The position numbers and the translations under genes are program-made. A stretch of DNA of 64,000 nucleotides from JACCXG01 sp963834305. GTDB lineage: Bacteria > Acidobacteriota > Vicinamibacteria > Vicinamibacterales > 2-12-FULL-66-21. The stretch is taken from assembly GCA_963834305.1 (NCBI GenBank), contig CAWIAX010000001.1, forward strand, positions 372,001 to 436,000, in the 5' to 3' direction. Positions 32,281-39,906 of this stretch are shown one piece after another (position 1 is the first letter of the stretch; every line of letters starts with the position of its first letter). A model generated the notes under the pieces. It saw nothing but the letters and a program-made list of their open reading frames with translations, did not search any database and had not been told where the DNA came from.

Positions 32281-33155
32281 CGTTGCTGGAGGGGCTGGCG
32301 GAGCGGGTCTCGCAGGGCGCAGCCCTGCAGGTGGGTGATGCCGCGGCGATCCTGGGCAGCCACGATCTCATTGCCATCGGGATGATGGCCGACGAGGTCA
32401 GGCGCCGAATGCACGGGACGGCCACCACGTTCGTGCGGGTTTTTGAGATGCACGTCGATGCGGTGCCCGCGGAGCTGCCGGCGGCCGTGTCCGCCGGCGA
32501 GTTCCGCCTGGCGGGGCGGCCGGCATCGCCCGAGGCGGCGGTGGCGGCCGTGGCGGCGGCGCGGCGCCTGGCGGGAAGCACCGTGCTCACGGGCTTCACT
32601 CTTGCCGACCTCGCGGTGCTGGAGCGGGCGGCGCCCGATGTGTTGAAGGCGCTCGCCGGTGCCGGCCTCGACGGCGTTGCCGAAGTGCCAGTCGATCGCC
32701 TCGAGCAGCCCGCGGCCGTCGTCGCGCGGGCGCGCGAGGCCGGGCTGCGCGTGGAGCGGCTCACCGTCCACATGGCCGCCGCGGACGCGCGGGCGCCGAT
32801 CGTGGCGGCCATCGCGCTGCAGGAGCAGGCCGGCGGCTTCCGGGCGTTCGCGCCGCTGCCGCGCTCGATTGCCGTTGCGTCGCCGACCACCGGCTTCGAT
32901 GACGTCAAGCTGGTGGCGCTGGCCAGGCTGCTGCTCGCCGGGATCCCGTCGATTCAGGTGGACTGGCCGCTCTACGGGCCCAAGCTCGCGCAGGTGGCGC
33001 TCACCGTGGGCGCCGACGACGTGGACGGGGTGGCCGCCGTGGAGCCGGGCGTGCTCGGGGCTCGGCGGAGCGCGGTCGAAGAGATTCTCGGGAACATCCG
33101 TGCGGCGGGCCTGGAGCCGGTGGAGCGAAATGGGCGGTATGAGCCGGCGGCATAG
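32277..33155 (+). CDS. Cysteine-free MqnE-like protein (degenerate radical SAM relative) in menaquinone operon
   Basis: A 292-aa protein starting at GTG 32277 (GTGA overlap with the ubiD-like gene). It has no cysteine at all, so it cannot hold the CxxxCxxC iron-sulfur cluster of radical SAM enzymes. Its ends nevertheless resemble aminofutalosine synthase MqnE: near the N-terminus LIAIGMMADEVRRRMHG, where MqnE has a helix ending ADEVRRRxHG just before the Cys motif, and near the C-terminus FRAFAPLP, PTTGFDDVKLVALARLLL, YGPKLAQVALTVGADDVDG and AGLEPVERNGRY. The middle is shorter than in MqnE (about 370 aa). Possible roles are a non-catalytic subunit or a new cofactor-free activity. Family assignment is from memory of MqnE motifs. 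Confidence 0.75.
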   Translation: MTLLEGLAERVSQGAALQVGDAAAILGSHDLIAIGMMADEVRRRMHGTATTFVRVFEMHVDAVPAELPAAVSAGEFRLAGRPASPEAAVAAVAAARRLAGSTVLTGFTLADLAVLERAAPDVLKALAGAGLDGVAEVPVDRLEQPAAVVARAREAGLRVERLTVHMAAADARAPIVAAIALQEQAGGFRAFAPLPRSIAVASPTTGFDDVKLVALARLLLAGIPSIQVDWPLYGPKLAQVALTVGADDVDGVAAVEPGVLGARRSAVEEILGNIRAAGLEPVERNGRYEPAA

Positions 33156-33224
33156 GGGCACGGCGCGTCGTGGTGCGGCGGGCGGGCTGGCGACGCGGGG
33201 CGCGGGGCTGCCGGCAGGGCGGTC

Positions 33225-34014
33225 ATGAGGCCGGTCCGCCTTGGCGCGGTGGACTACCTGAATGCGCGCCCGCTCGTCTTCGGGCTCGAGCTGCACCCCG
33301 AGTTCATCGTCCAGTTCGATTCCCCGTCGAAGTGCGCGGCGCTGCTGCACGAGGGATCGATCGATGTCGGCATGATTCCCAGCATCGAGTACCTGCGCGG
33401 GGCGTCGTACTGCGCGGTGCCCGAGGTGGCCATCGTGTCGGAGGGGGCGGTCGCCTCGGTGGCGCTGTTCACCACGAAGCCGCTCGATCAGGTCCGTTCC
33501 ATTGCCGCCGACATCAGCTCGCGGACGTCGAACGGCCTGCTGCGCGTCCTCTGCTACGAGTCGTTCGGCGTGGACGCGGAGTTCGTGCCCATGCCGCCGC
33601 GGCCGATCGAGATGCTCACGCGCCACGACGCGGCGCTCGTCATCGGCGACGCGGCGCTGTTCTTCGAAGCCGAGGCGGCCGGGGCGGCCAAGATCGACCT
33701 CGGGGAAGCCTGGACCGCCCTCACCGCGCTGCCGTTCGTCTGGGCGTTCTGGGCCGGGCGTCCCGGGGCGCTGCACGGCGAGCAGGTCCGCAGCCTGATC
33801 GGCGCGGCGGGCGCCGGCGTGGCGCAGTCCGACGCGATTGCCGAGGCGTATTGCGGCCCTGACCGGGCGGAGCGCGGCCGGCGCTACCTGCGCGAGAACA
33901 TCCGCTACGGATGGGGCGAAAGGGAAACCGCCGGTCTCCGGAAGGTACTATGAACTGGCCCGCAAGCATGGCGTGGTCGAGGACATCCAGCCGATGGTGT
34001 TCTATGCGCGGTAA
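33225..34014 (+). pseudogene. mqnA: Chorismate dehydratase MqnA, with one-base frameshift near the C-terminus
   Basis: MqnA converts chorismate to 3-enolpyruvyl-benzoate, the first step of the futalosine route to menaquinone. The fold is that of a periplasmic-binding protein: RLGAVDYLNARPLVFGLE, SIDVGMIPSIEYLRG, ISSRTSNGLLRVL and LVIGDAALFFE. The uninterrupted frame stops at 33953 after GLRKVL. Deleting one G of 33944-33945 continues as YYELARKHGVVEDIQPMVFY to a TAA at 34012-34014, the normal MqnA tail; the corrected length is exactly 263 codons. If the shift is real, the protein loses about 20 residues and may still work. ATG 33225 lies 69 nt after the previous gene. Confidence 0.88.
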
Positions 34015-34056
34015 GGGCCTGGCGCGCAGGCGCGAACGGGCCGGGGAGGTGACGCG

Positions 34057-35286
34057 GTGATGGCGCCGGACAGGGCATGGCAGGCAGTCGGGCAGAAAGT
34101 CGCGGCGGGCGGGCGCATCGACGCCGCCGAAGCGCTCGAGCTCTACGCCCATGCGCCGACGGCGGTGCTCGGCCGGCTCGCCGACGACATTCGTGCCCGC
34201 AAGCACCCCGATCGCACGGTCACTTACATCATCGACCGCAACGTCAACTACACGAACGTCTGCGTGGCCCGCTGCAACTTCTGCGCGTTCTACCGGCCGG
34301 TCGGGTCGCCGGACGGCTACGTGCTCGGGTTCGAGGAAATCTACCGGAAGATCGACGAGACCATCGCGCTCGGCGGCGGGCAGCTGCTGCTCCAGGGGGG
34401 GCACAACCCCGACCTGCCGCTCGAGTGGTACGAGGACCTGTTTCGCGGCGTCAAGGCGCGCTACCCGGCGTTCCGGCTCCATGCGCTGTCGCCGCCGGAA
34501 GTGGTGCACCTCTCGCGCATGTCGCGCCTCCCGGTCCCGCAGGTGGTCGACCGGTTGATCAACGTCGGCCTCGACAGCATCCCGGGCGGCGGCGCGGAGA
34601 TCCTGGTCGACCGCGTCCGCAAGCTGCTGAACTGCTACAGCAAGGCGTCCGCCGACGAATGGCTGGGCGTGATGCGTGCCGCCCATCAGGCCGGGCTGCG
34701 CACCACCGCGACGATGATGTACGGCACCGTCGAAACACTGGCGGAGCGGATCGACCATCTGCTGCGCCTGCGCGACCTGCAGGACGAGACCGGCGGCTTC
34801 ACCGCGTTCATCACCTGGAGCTATCAGCCGGAGCACACCGAGCTTGGCGGCGGGGAAGCTACCGGCATCGACTACCTGCGCACCCTGGCGCTTGCGCGCA
34901 TCGTGCTCGACAACTTCGACAACCTCCAGGCCTCGTGGGTCACCCAGGGGGGCAAGGTGGGTCAGCTCAGCCTCGCCTACGGCGCCAACGACATGGGCAG
35001 CGTCATGATCGAGGAGAACGTCGTCCGCGCGGCGGGGGCGAGCTACTGCATGGACGAGATCGAGATCGTCCGCAACGTCGAGAACGCCGGGTTCACGCCG
35101 AAGCGCCGGAACATGCACTACGAGATCCTCGGCGACCCGATCGTCCGGGAGCGTGAGGTCCCGCGCATGCTGCAGCTGGCCGTCGCGCGCGCCGACGGCG
35201 ATGCCAGCCGGCCGCCGGAGATTGGCCGGTATGCGGCGCGCAGCGCGGCCGAGAAGCGGGCGCGCGAACAGTCGATCGGCGAGTGA
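34057..35286 (+). CDS. mqnC: Cyclic dehypoxanthine futalosine synthase MqnC
   Basis: A 409-aa radical SAM enzyme that cyclises dehypoxanthine futalosine. The cluster motif NYTNVCVARCNFCAF has Cys69, Cys73 and Cys76. IIDRNVNYTNVC distinguishes MqnC from MqnE. Further marks are LLLQGGHNPDLPLEWY, NVGLDSIPGGGAEILVDRVR, TTATMMYGTVET and LQDETGGFTAF. A GGGAGG-type Shine-Dalgarno (34043-34049) serves either GTG 34057 or ATG 34060. It follows mqnA by 42 nt (after frameshift correction) and overlaps the amidohydrolase GTG (GTGA). All cluster and substrate residues are present, in contrast to the MqnE-like gene. Confidence 0.95.
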   Translation: MMAPDRAWQAVGQKVAAGGRIDAAEALELYAHAPTAVLGRLADDIRARKHPDRTVTYIIDRNVNYTNVCVARCNFCAFYRPVGSPDGYVLGFEEIYRKIDETIALGGGQLLLQGGHNPDLPLEWYEDLFRGVKARYPAFRLHALSPPEVVHLSRMSRLPVPQVVDRLINVGLDSIPGGGAEILVDRVRKLLNCYSKASADEWLGVMRAAHQAGLRTTATMMYGTVETLAERIDHLLRLRDLQDETGGFTAFITWSYQPEHTELGGGEATGIDYLRTLALARIVLDNFDNLQASWVTQGGKVGQLSLAYGANDMGSVMIEENVVRAAGASYCMDEIEIVRNVENAGFTPKRRNMHYEILGDPIVREREVPRMLQLAVARADGDASRPPEIGRYAARSAAEKRAREQSIGE

Positions 35287-36525
35287 CCGCCGCGCCGCCG
35301 GGTGGTGAGCGGGTGATCGTCCATCGTGCCGCCTGGGTCCTGCCCATTGCCGCGCCTCCCATTCGCGACGGGTGGGTGGCCGTCGCCGGCGGCCGGATTG
35401 CCGCCGTGGGCGGCAGCGCCGACCAGCCTCCCGCTCAGGCTCCCGTGAACGTGCTCGGCGCGGTAGCTATGCTGCCGGCGCTCGTCAATGCCCATACCCA
35501 TCTCGAGCTGTCGTGGATGGCGGACCGGGTGCCGCCGGCCGCGTCCATGCCTGAGTGGGCGTTCGATCTCGATCCGGACCCGGCGTGCTGAAGAGCGCGA
35601 TCCTGTGGCGCCGGTGAAGGCGGCGATTGCGAGCCTGCACGGCTCCGGCACCGGCCTCGTCGGGGATATCGGCAACACCGCGGCGGCGTGGGAGCCGCTC
35701 CGCACGAGCGGGATCCGCGCCCGGGTGTTCCGTGAGGTGCTGGGCTTCCGGCCGGAGGGTGCGGACGCGCTGGTGCGCGAGGCGTGGGCCGGACTCGACG
35801 CGCTGACATCCTCGAGCCGCCTCCGGCCGGCCGTCGTCCCGCACGCGCCGTATTCGGTGTCTCCCGCGCTGTTCCGCGCCGTGGCAGCGGCGTCGCGTGA
35901 ACAGCCCGTCAGCGTGCACCTTGGGGAGTCGGCTGCCGAGGTGCAATTCCTGCGGACCGGCGGCGGTCCGTGGAGGGATGTGCTCGAGCGGCTCGGCGCG
36001 TGGGATGCCGCGTGGGATTCGGGGTGGCGCCCCCCGGGCTGCGGGCCGGTCGACTATCTCGAGCAGTTCGGCCTGATCACGCCGCGGCTGATCGCCGTGC
36101 ACGGCGTGCACCTGAGCGGTCCCGACCTGGCGCGCCTGGCCGCCGCCGGCGCCACGCTCGTGACCTGCCCAAGGAGCAACCGCTGGACCGGCGCCGGCAC
36201 ACCTCCCGTGGATCGCTTCTATGCGTCTGGCGTCCGCGTCGCGATCGGCACGGACAGCCTGGCCGGCGTGGAGGATCTGAACCTGTTCTCCGAGATGCGA
36301 GAGGTGCGCCTGCTGGCCCCGCAGATCCCGGCGTCAAAGATCCTGGAGAGCGCCACGCGCCAAGGCGCCGAAGCGCTGGGCTGGGGCACCGAGCTCGGCA
36401 CGATCGAGCCCGGCAAACAGGCAGCCCTGATCACGGTGGACGTCCCGGCGGGCACGGTGGATGTGGAAGAATATCTGGTGGGCGGCATCGAGCCCCCAGC
36501 CATCCGCTGGCTCAGCGAACCCTGA
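35283..36525 (+). pseudogene. MqnX-like amidohydrolase (aminodeoxyfutalosine deaminase candidate), with one-base frameshift
   Basis: Amidohydrolase-superfamily protein, probably the deaminase that turns aminodeoxyfutalosine into futalosine, judged by its place between mqnC and mqnP. GTG 35283 overlaps the mqnC stop. The metal motif LVNAHTHLELS (HxH) is in the first frame, which runs to MPEWA. Deleting one G of the GGG at 35557-35559 joins it to SISIRTRRAEERDPVAPVKAA in the next frame, with VPHAPYSVSP, VSVHLGES, IAVHGVHLSGPDL, TCPRSNRWTG and VAIGTDSLAGVEDL (catalytic Asp). The corrected length is exactly 414 codons. The stop TGA is supplied by a GAACCCT repeat unit. An alternative is an SsnA/TrzA-type deaminase of other substrate. 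Confidence 0.82.
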
Positions 36526-36551
36526 ACCTTGAACCCTGAACCTTGAACCCT
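36517..36551 (+). repeat. Heptanucleotide array A3, (GAACCYT)x5
   Basis: Five perfect units alternating GAACCCT and GAACCTT. The array contains the stop codon of the upstream amidohydrolase gene (TGA 36523-36525) and the TTG start codon of mqnP (36543-36545), and makes up their whole junction. Confidence 0.92.
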
Positions 36552-37409
36552 CTCAGAACGTACACCACCTTCGTCCGCCTCAGCCATTCGGTGTTTGCGC
36601 TCCCGTTCGCGCTGACCGGGGCGCTGCTGGCGCTGCACCGCGCCAACGAGTGGCGGCCGGCGGTGGTCGGCTGGCGCGTGCTGTGGATCGTCGTGGCGAT
36701 GGTGGCGGCCCGGAGCGCGGCCATGGGCTTCAACCGCCTGGCCGACGCGCGGCACGACGCGCTGAACCCGCGCACGGCGATGCGCGAGATCCCGCGCGGC
36801 GTGCTGACGGTGCGCCAAGCCGCGGTGTTCGTGGCGGTGTCGAGCGTGGTGTTCGTGTTCGCGGCCTGGAAGCTGGGGTCGCTCACCTTTGCGCTGTCGC
36901 CGCTCGCGCTGGTCATTGTCTTCTGGTACTCCCTCGCGAAGCGTTACACGAGCTATACGCAGCTCTTTCTCGGCCTGGCCATGGCCGTGGCCCCGGTGGG
37001 CGGCTGGCTGGCTGCCGGCGGGCGGGGCGGCTGGGAGCCCTGGCTCCTCGGGCTGGCGATCGGGGCCTGGGTTGGCGGCTTCGACGTACTCTACGCCTGC
37101 CAGGACCTGGAGTTCGACCGCCAGCACGGCCTGCGCTCCATTCCCGTCCGGTTTGGCGTCGCCCGCTCGCTCGTCATCTCCCGGGCGATGCACGTGGTCA
37201 CCGTGCTGTGCCTGCTGGCGCTCGCGCCGGTCGCCGGCCTGAACTGGGTCTACACCGCCGGGGTCGCCGGGGTGGCGCTGCTGCTCGTCTACGAGCAGAC
37301 GCTCGTGTCGGCCGACGATCTCTCGCAGGTGAAGCGCGCCTTCGACTTGAACGGCTACGTCGGCCTCCTGTATTTCGCCTCCACTGCCGCCGCCATCTAT
37401 GTCCACTGA
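36543..37409 (+). CDS. mqnP: UbiA-family prenyltransferase MqnP (futalosine pathway)
   Basis: A 288-aa integral membrane prenyltransferase that attaches the isoprenoid chain to the naphthoate ring. The Mg/diphosphate-binding motifs are NRLADARHD (NxxxDxxxD) and YACQDLEFDRQHGLRSIP (DxxxD). About eight hydrophobic segments are present. The start is TTG 36543, inside a heptamer array, giving MNPLRTYTTFVRLSHSVFAL; this matches the usual UbiA N-terminus (FVRFSHTIFALPFA), and no other start lies close by. It overlaps the ubiX-like gene by 11 nt. Neighbours place it in menaquinone rather than ubiquinone synthesis. Confidence 0.92.
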   Translation: MNPLRTYTTFVRLSHSVFALPFALTGALLALHRANEWRPAVVGWRVLWIVVAMVAARSAAMGFNRLADARHDALNPRTAMREIPRGVLTVRQAAVFVAVSSVVFVFAAWKLGSLTFALSPLALVIVFWYSLAKRYTSYTQLFLGLAMAVAPVGGWLAAGGRGGWEPWLLGLAIGAWVGGFDVLYACQDLEFDRQHGLRSIPVRFGVARSLVISRAMHVVTVLCLLALAPVAGLNWVYTAGVAGVALLLVYEQTLVSADDLSQVKRAFDLNGYVGLLYFASTAAAIYVH

Positions 37410-38016
37410 GCCACGCCGCCGGTCCGTCATCATCGCCATCACCGGGGCCAGCGGCGCCCTCTATGCGACGCGGACGATGGCCGCGCTGCTCGAGCGGAGC
37501 TGCCACGTCGAGCTGATCGTGTCGGAGTACGGCAGGCGGCTGCTGCGCGACGAGCTGGGCGACGAGGCGGCCATCGACCGGCTGACCGAGTTCCTGCGCT
37601 CCCGCTACGGCGACGGCATCCGGAACGGCTCGTACGTCGTGCACAGCAACCGGGACCTCGGCGCCAAGATTGCCAGCGGCAGCCAGGACTGCGAGGCCAT
37701 GGTCGTCGTGCCCTGTTCGATGAAGACCCTGGCCGGGATCGCCCACGGCCTGTCGCGGAGCCTGGTCGAGCGCGCCGCCGACGTGATGTTGAAGGAGCGC
37801 CGCACGCTGATCATCGTGCCGCGTGAAACGCCGATGAGCCTGCCGCAGCTGCGCAACATGGTGCTGTGCGCGGAGTCGGGGGCGATGATCCTGCCGGCGA
37901 TGCCGGCCTTTTACCAGATGCCGAAGACGCTCGACGACCTCGCCGATTTCATGGCGGGGAAAATCCTGAGCGCGATGGGCTTCTCCCACGAGCTGTACCC
38001 GCAATGGGGGAGTTGA
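37399..38016 (+). CDS. ubiX: UbiX-like flavin prenyltransferase
   Basis: A 205-aa flavoprotein of the UbiX/Pad1 family, which makes prenyl-FMN, the cofactor of UbiD-type decarboxylases. The FMN-binding start is IIAITGASGALYATRTM. Family motifs are HVELIVSEYG, ASGSQDCEAMVVVPCSMKT, LAGIAHGLSRSLVERAADV, KERRTLIIVPRETPMS and MLPAMPAFYQMP-like AMPAFYQMPKT. It pairs with the UbiD-like gene at 30823 for the decarboxylation step of the futalosine pathway. ATG 37399 overlaps the mqnP end by 11 nt, and its own end overlaps ubiE/menG by 13 nt. Confidence 0.93.
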   Translation: MSTEPRRRSVIIAITGASGALYATRTMAALLERSCHVELIVSEYGRRLLRDELGDEAAIDRLTEFLRSRYGDGIRNGSYVVHSNRDLGAKIASGSQDCEAMVVVPCSMKTLAGIAHGLSRSLVERAADVMLKERRTLIIVPRETPMSLPQLRNMVLCAESGAMILPAMPAFYQMPKTLDDLADFMAGKILSAMGFSHELYPQWGS

Positions 38017-38720
38017 ACCTCGACAAGACCCCCTCGCGCATCGCCGGGATGTTCGATGCGATTGCGCCGCGCTACGACCTGCTGAACCACGTGCTCAGCG
38101 CCGGCCTGGACCGGCGCTGGCGCGCGCGCGCCATTGCGGAGCTCGGGCTGCCGCCGCGCGCCAGGGTGCTCGACCTCTGCACCGGCACTGGCGATCTGGC
38201 GGTCGCCGCGATCAGCCAGACCCCGGGCGCCTCGGTCGTCGGGATCGATTTCGCCGGCCAGATGCTGCGGCTGGCCAGGGCCAAGGTCAGCGCGCTCGAC
38301 CCGCCGCCGCCCATCGCGCTGGTGCAGGGGGACGGCACACGGATTCCGCTCGCCGACGCCAGCTGCGATGCCGCGACGATCGGCTTCGGCATCCGCAACG
38401 TCGTGGATCCGGCGCGGGCGCTGGCCGAGATCGCGCGGGTGCTGCGGCCCGGGTCGCGCCTCGCGATCCTCGAGTTCGGCCAGCCGCGGATCCCGGGCAT
38501 CCGGACGCTGTACTCCTGGTATTTCCGCTACCTGCTGCCGCTCGTGGGCCGGATGATTTCGAAGCACCGGAGCGCCTATTCCTACCTGCCGGCGTCCGTC
38601 GGCAGCTTTCCGCCGCCGGCGGAGTTTGCCGCGATCATCGCCGCCACAGGATTTTCACAGGTCCGCGCCGTCCCCCTGACCTTCGGCATCGTCTACCTCT
38701 ACATCGCCGAGCGCGCCTGA
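38004..38720 (+). CDS. ubiE: Demethylmenaquinone C-methyltransferase UbiE/MenG
   Basis: A 238-aa class I SAM methyltransferase performing the final methylation of demethylmenaquinone. Motifs are FDAIAPRYDLLNHVLS, VLDLCTGTGDLAVAA (SAM site), VGIDFAGQMLRLA, TIGFGIRNVVDPARAL (UbiE signature 1) and ILEFGQPRIPGIRTLYSWYFRYLLPL (region around signature 2; the latter part is helical). ATG 38004 overlaps the ubiX-like gene by 13 nt. It is the last gene of the menaquinone run. A B-type heptamer array starts 14 nt downstream. Confidence 0.94.
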   Translation: MGELNLDKTPSRIAGMFDAIAPRYDLLNHVLSAGLDRRWRARAIAELGLPPRARVLDLCTGTGDLAVAAISQTPGASVVGIDFAGQMLRLARAKVSALDPPPPIALVQGDGTRIPLADASCDAATIGFGIRNVVDPARALAEIARVLRPGSRLAILEFGQPRIPGIRTLYSWYFRYLLPLVGRMISKHRSAYSYLPASVGSFPPPAEFAAIIAATGFSQVRAVPLTFGIVYLYIAERA

Positions 38721-38733
38721 CAGCGAGACGGAA

Positions 38734-38807
38734 CAACGCCCAACTCCCAACGCCCAACCCCCAAACCTGGAACTTGGGAATTGGGAATTGGGCGTTGGGA
38801 ATTGGCG
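38734..38807 (+). repeat. Inverted heptanucleotide array B2 (CAAxxCC x5, TTGGGxx x5)
   Basis: Five CAA-type units (38734-38768) are followed after 5 nt by five TTG-type units (38774-38807). CCCAACGCCCAA (38746-38757) and TTGGGCGTTGGG (38788-38799) are perfect 12-bp inverted repeats, so a strong hairpin is possible. It lies between ubiE/menG and the promoter of the TonB-like gene and could end the menaquinone transcript. Confidence 0.9.
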
Positions 38808-38820
38808 CGTGCGCCCCTGT

Positions 38821-38826
38821 TATAAT
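38821..38826 (+). promoter_or_regulatory. -10 element TATAAT before the TonB-like gene
   Basis: GTTATAAT lies directly after array B2 and ends 13 nt before the ATG at 38840. This predicts a leader of about 6 nt. No -35 at standard spacing is evident. Confidence 0.55.
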
Positions 38827-38839
38827 CGGTAACTTACTG

Positions 38840-39796
38840 ATGTACTTCGATTTCGAGGACCACCGGCCGGACACGCCGTCGATCGCGCGGCCGATGTCCA
38901 TCCGCGAGGTCGTCCTCATCACGGTCAACCTGCACCTCGTGTTCCTGGTTGTCCTGCTGCTCGGTCCCAAGCTGCCCTTCGTGCAACAGATCCTCGAGCG
39001 TCAGCGCGCCGAGCAGGTCGAGGCGCAGCGGGAGGAGCTCGAGCGCCGCAAGGACCGGGATCAGGCGCGGTTCGTCTTCATGTCGCCGCGCCTCGACACG
39101 CCGGCGCCCACGCCGCCGCCGCGCGCCGAGTTGTCGGACATCGACCGCCGCGCGCGCACCGTCGAGCGGGCGCCGAACCCGCGGAACGACATGCCGTTCG
39201 CGCGCGGCAACACCACCGAGCGGCTCGACAGCGCGCCGCCGTCGCGCGGCACGCCGGCCGCGACGGCCGAGGCCGAGCCCACGCCGGAGCGCTCGAACGA
39301 CGTGACGCCGCCGCTGCCGCAGGCGCAGACCGGCTTCCAGCGGCCGGAGGAGCGCCCGCGGAGCCAGGGGCCGCCCGCCGGGGTGCTCACCGACGCGATT
39401 CGCAACGTGCAGAAGTACGCGCAGAAGGAGGGCTTCGGCAACCTCCAGGGGGGGCAGAGCCAGGAGTTCGGGCCGCACATCAACTTCGATTCGAAGGGGG
39501 TCGAGTTCGGTCCCTGGCTGGCGCGCTTCGTGGCCCAGGTCCGCCGCAACTGGTTCATCCCGATGGCGGCGATGACCATGCACGGCAACGTCGTGGTGAC
39601 GTTCAACATCCACAAGGATGGCCGCATCACCGACGTGTCCGTGGCCCGGCCGTCTTCGGTCGATGCGTTCACGCTGTCGGCGCGCAACGCCATCCTGGCG
39701 TCGAACCCGACAATCCCGCTGCCGCCCGAATATCCCGACGAGCGAGCCTTCTTCACCGTCACCTTCTTCTTCAACGAGACCCCCGACCGGCCCTAG
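38840..39796 (+). CDS. TonB-like energy transducer / cell-envelope protein
   Basis: A 318-aa single-span membrane protein. A short cytoplasmic start is followed by a hydrophobic helix (VVLITVNLHLVFLVVLLLG, about residues 22-42), a charged coiled coil (ILERQRAEQVEAQREELERR), a long Pro/Arg/Ala-rich periplasmic linker and a C-terminal TonB/TolA domain (FVAQVRRNWFIPMAAMTMHG, VVTFNIHKDGRITDVSVARPS, RNAILASNPTIPLPPEYPDE). The WFIP/WxxP element and the beta-alpha-beta end are typical of TonB C-terminal domains. It would couple the proton-motive force to outer-membrane receptors; ExbB/D are not nearby. ATG 38840 is preferred over the upstream frame, which runs through the repeats. Confidence 0.85.
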   Translation: MYFDFEDHRPDTPSIARPMSIREVVLITVNLHLVFLVVLLLGPKLPFVQQILERQRAEQVEAQREELERRKDRDQARFVFMSPRLDTPAPTPPPRAELSDIDRRARTVERAPNPRNDMPFARGNTTERLDSAPPSRGTPAATAEAEPTPERSNDVTPPLPQAQTGFQRPEERPRSQGPPAGVLTDAIRNVQKYAQKEGFGNLQGGQSQEFGPHINFDSKGVEFGPWLARFVAQVRRNWFIPMAAMTMHGNVVVTFNIHKDGRITDVSVARPSSVDAFTLSARNAILASNPTIPLPPEYPDERAFFTVTFFFNETPDRP

Positions 39797-39798
39797 CC

Positions 39799-39906
39799 AT
39801 GCCCTTTCCGCCGAGCCGGACGCAGCTCGCCGGCCTCCTGCTGCTGCTCGCGGCGCTCGTCGCGCTGGCGCTGGGGCGCGCGTGGGCCGGCATCGACCTG
39901 CCGTGA
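39799..39906 (+). CDS. 35-aa single-span membrane microprotein
   Basis: A small gene placed 2 nt after the TonB-like stop and overlapping the miaA GTG start (GTGA at 39903-39906). The product begins with basic PFPPSRTQ, continues with one strong hydrophobic helix (LAGLLLLLAALVALALG) and ends RAWAGIDLP. The tight fit between neighbours supports translation, but the size and absence of recognisable homologues keep this tentative. Function unknown. Confidence 0.5.
   Translation: MPFPPSRTQLAGLLLLLAALVALALGRAWAGIDLP

Noticed and set aside
33305..33330. TTCGATTCC resembling a tRNA T-loop
   Set aside because: Lies inside the mqnA coding region with no matching acceptor or anticodon stems.
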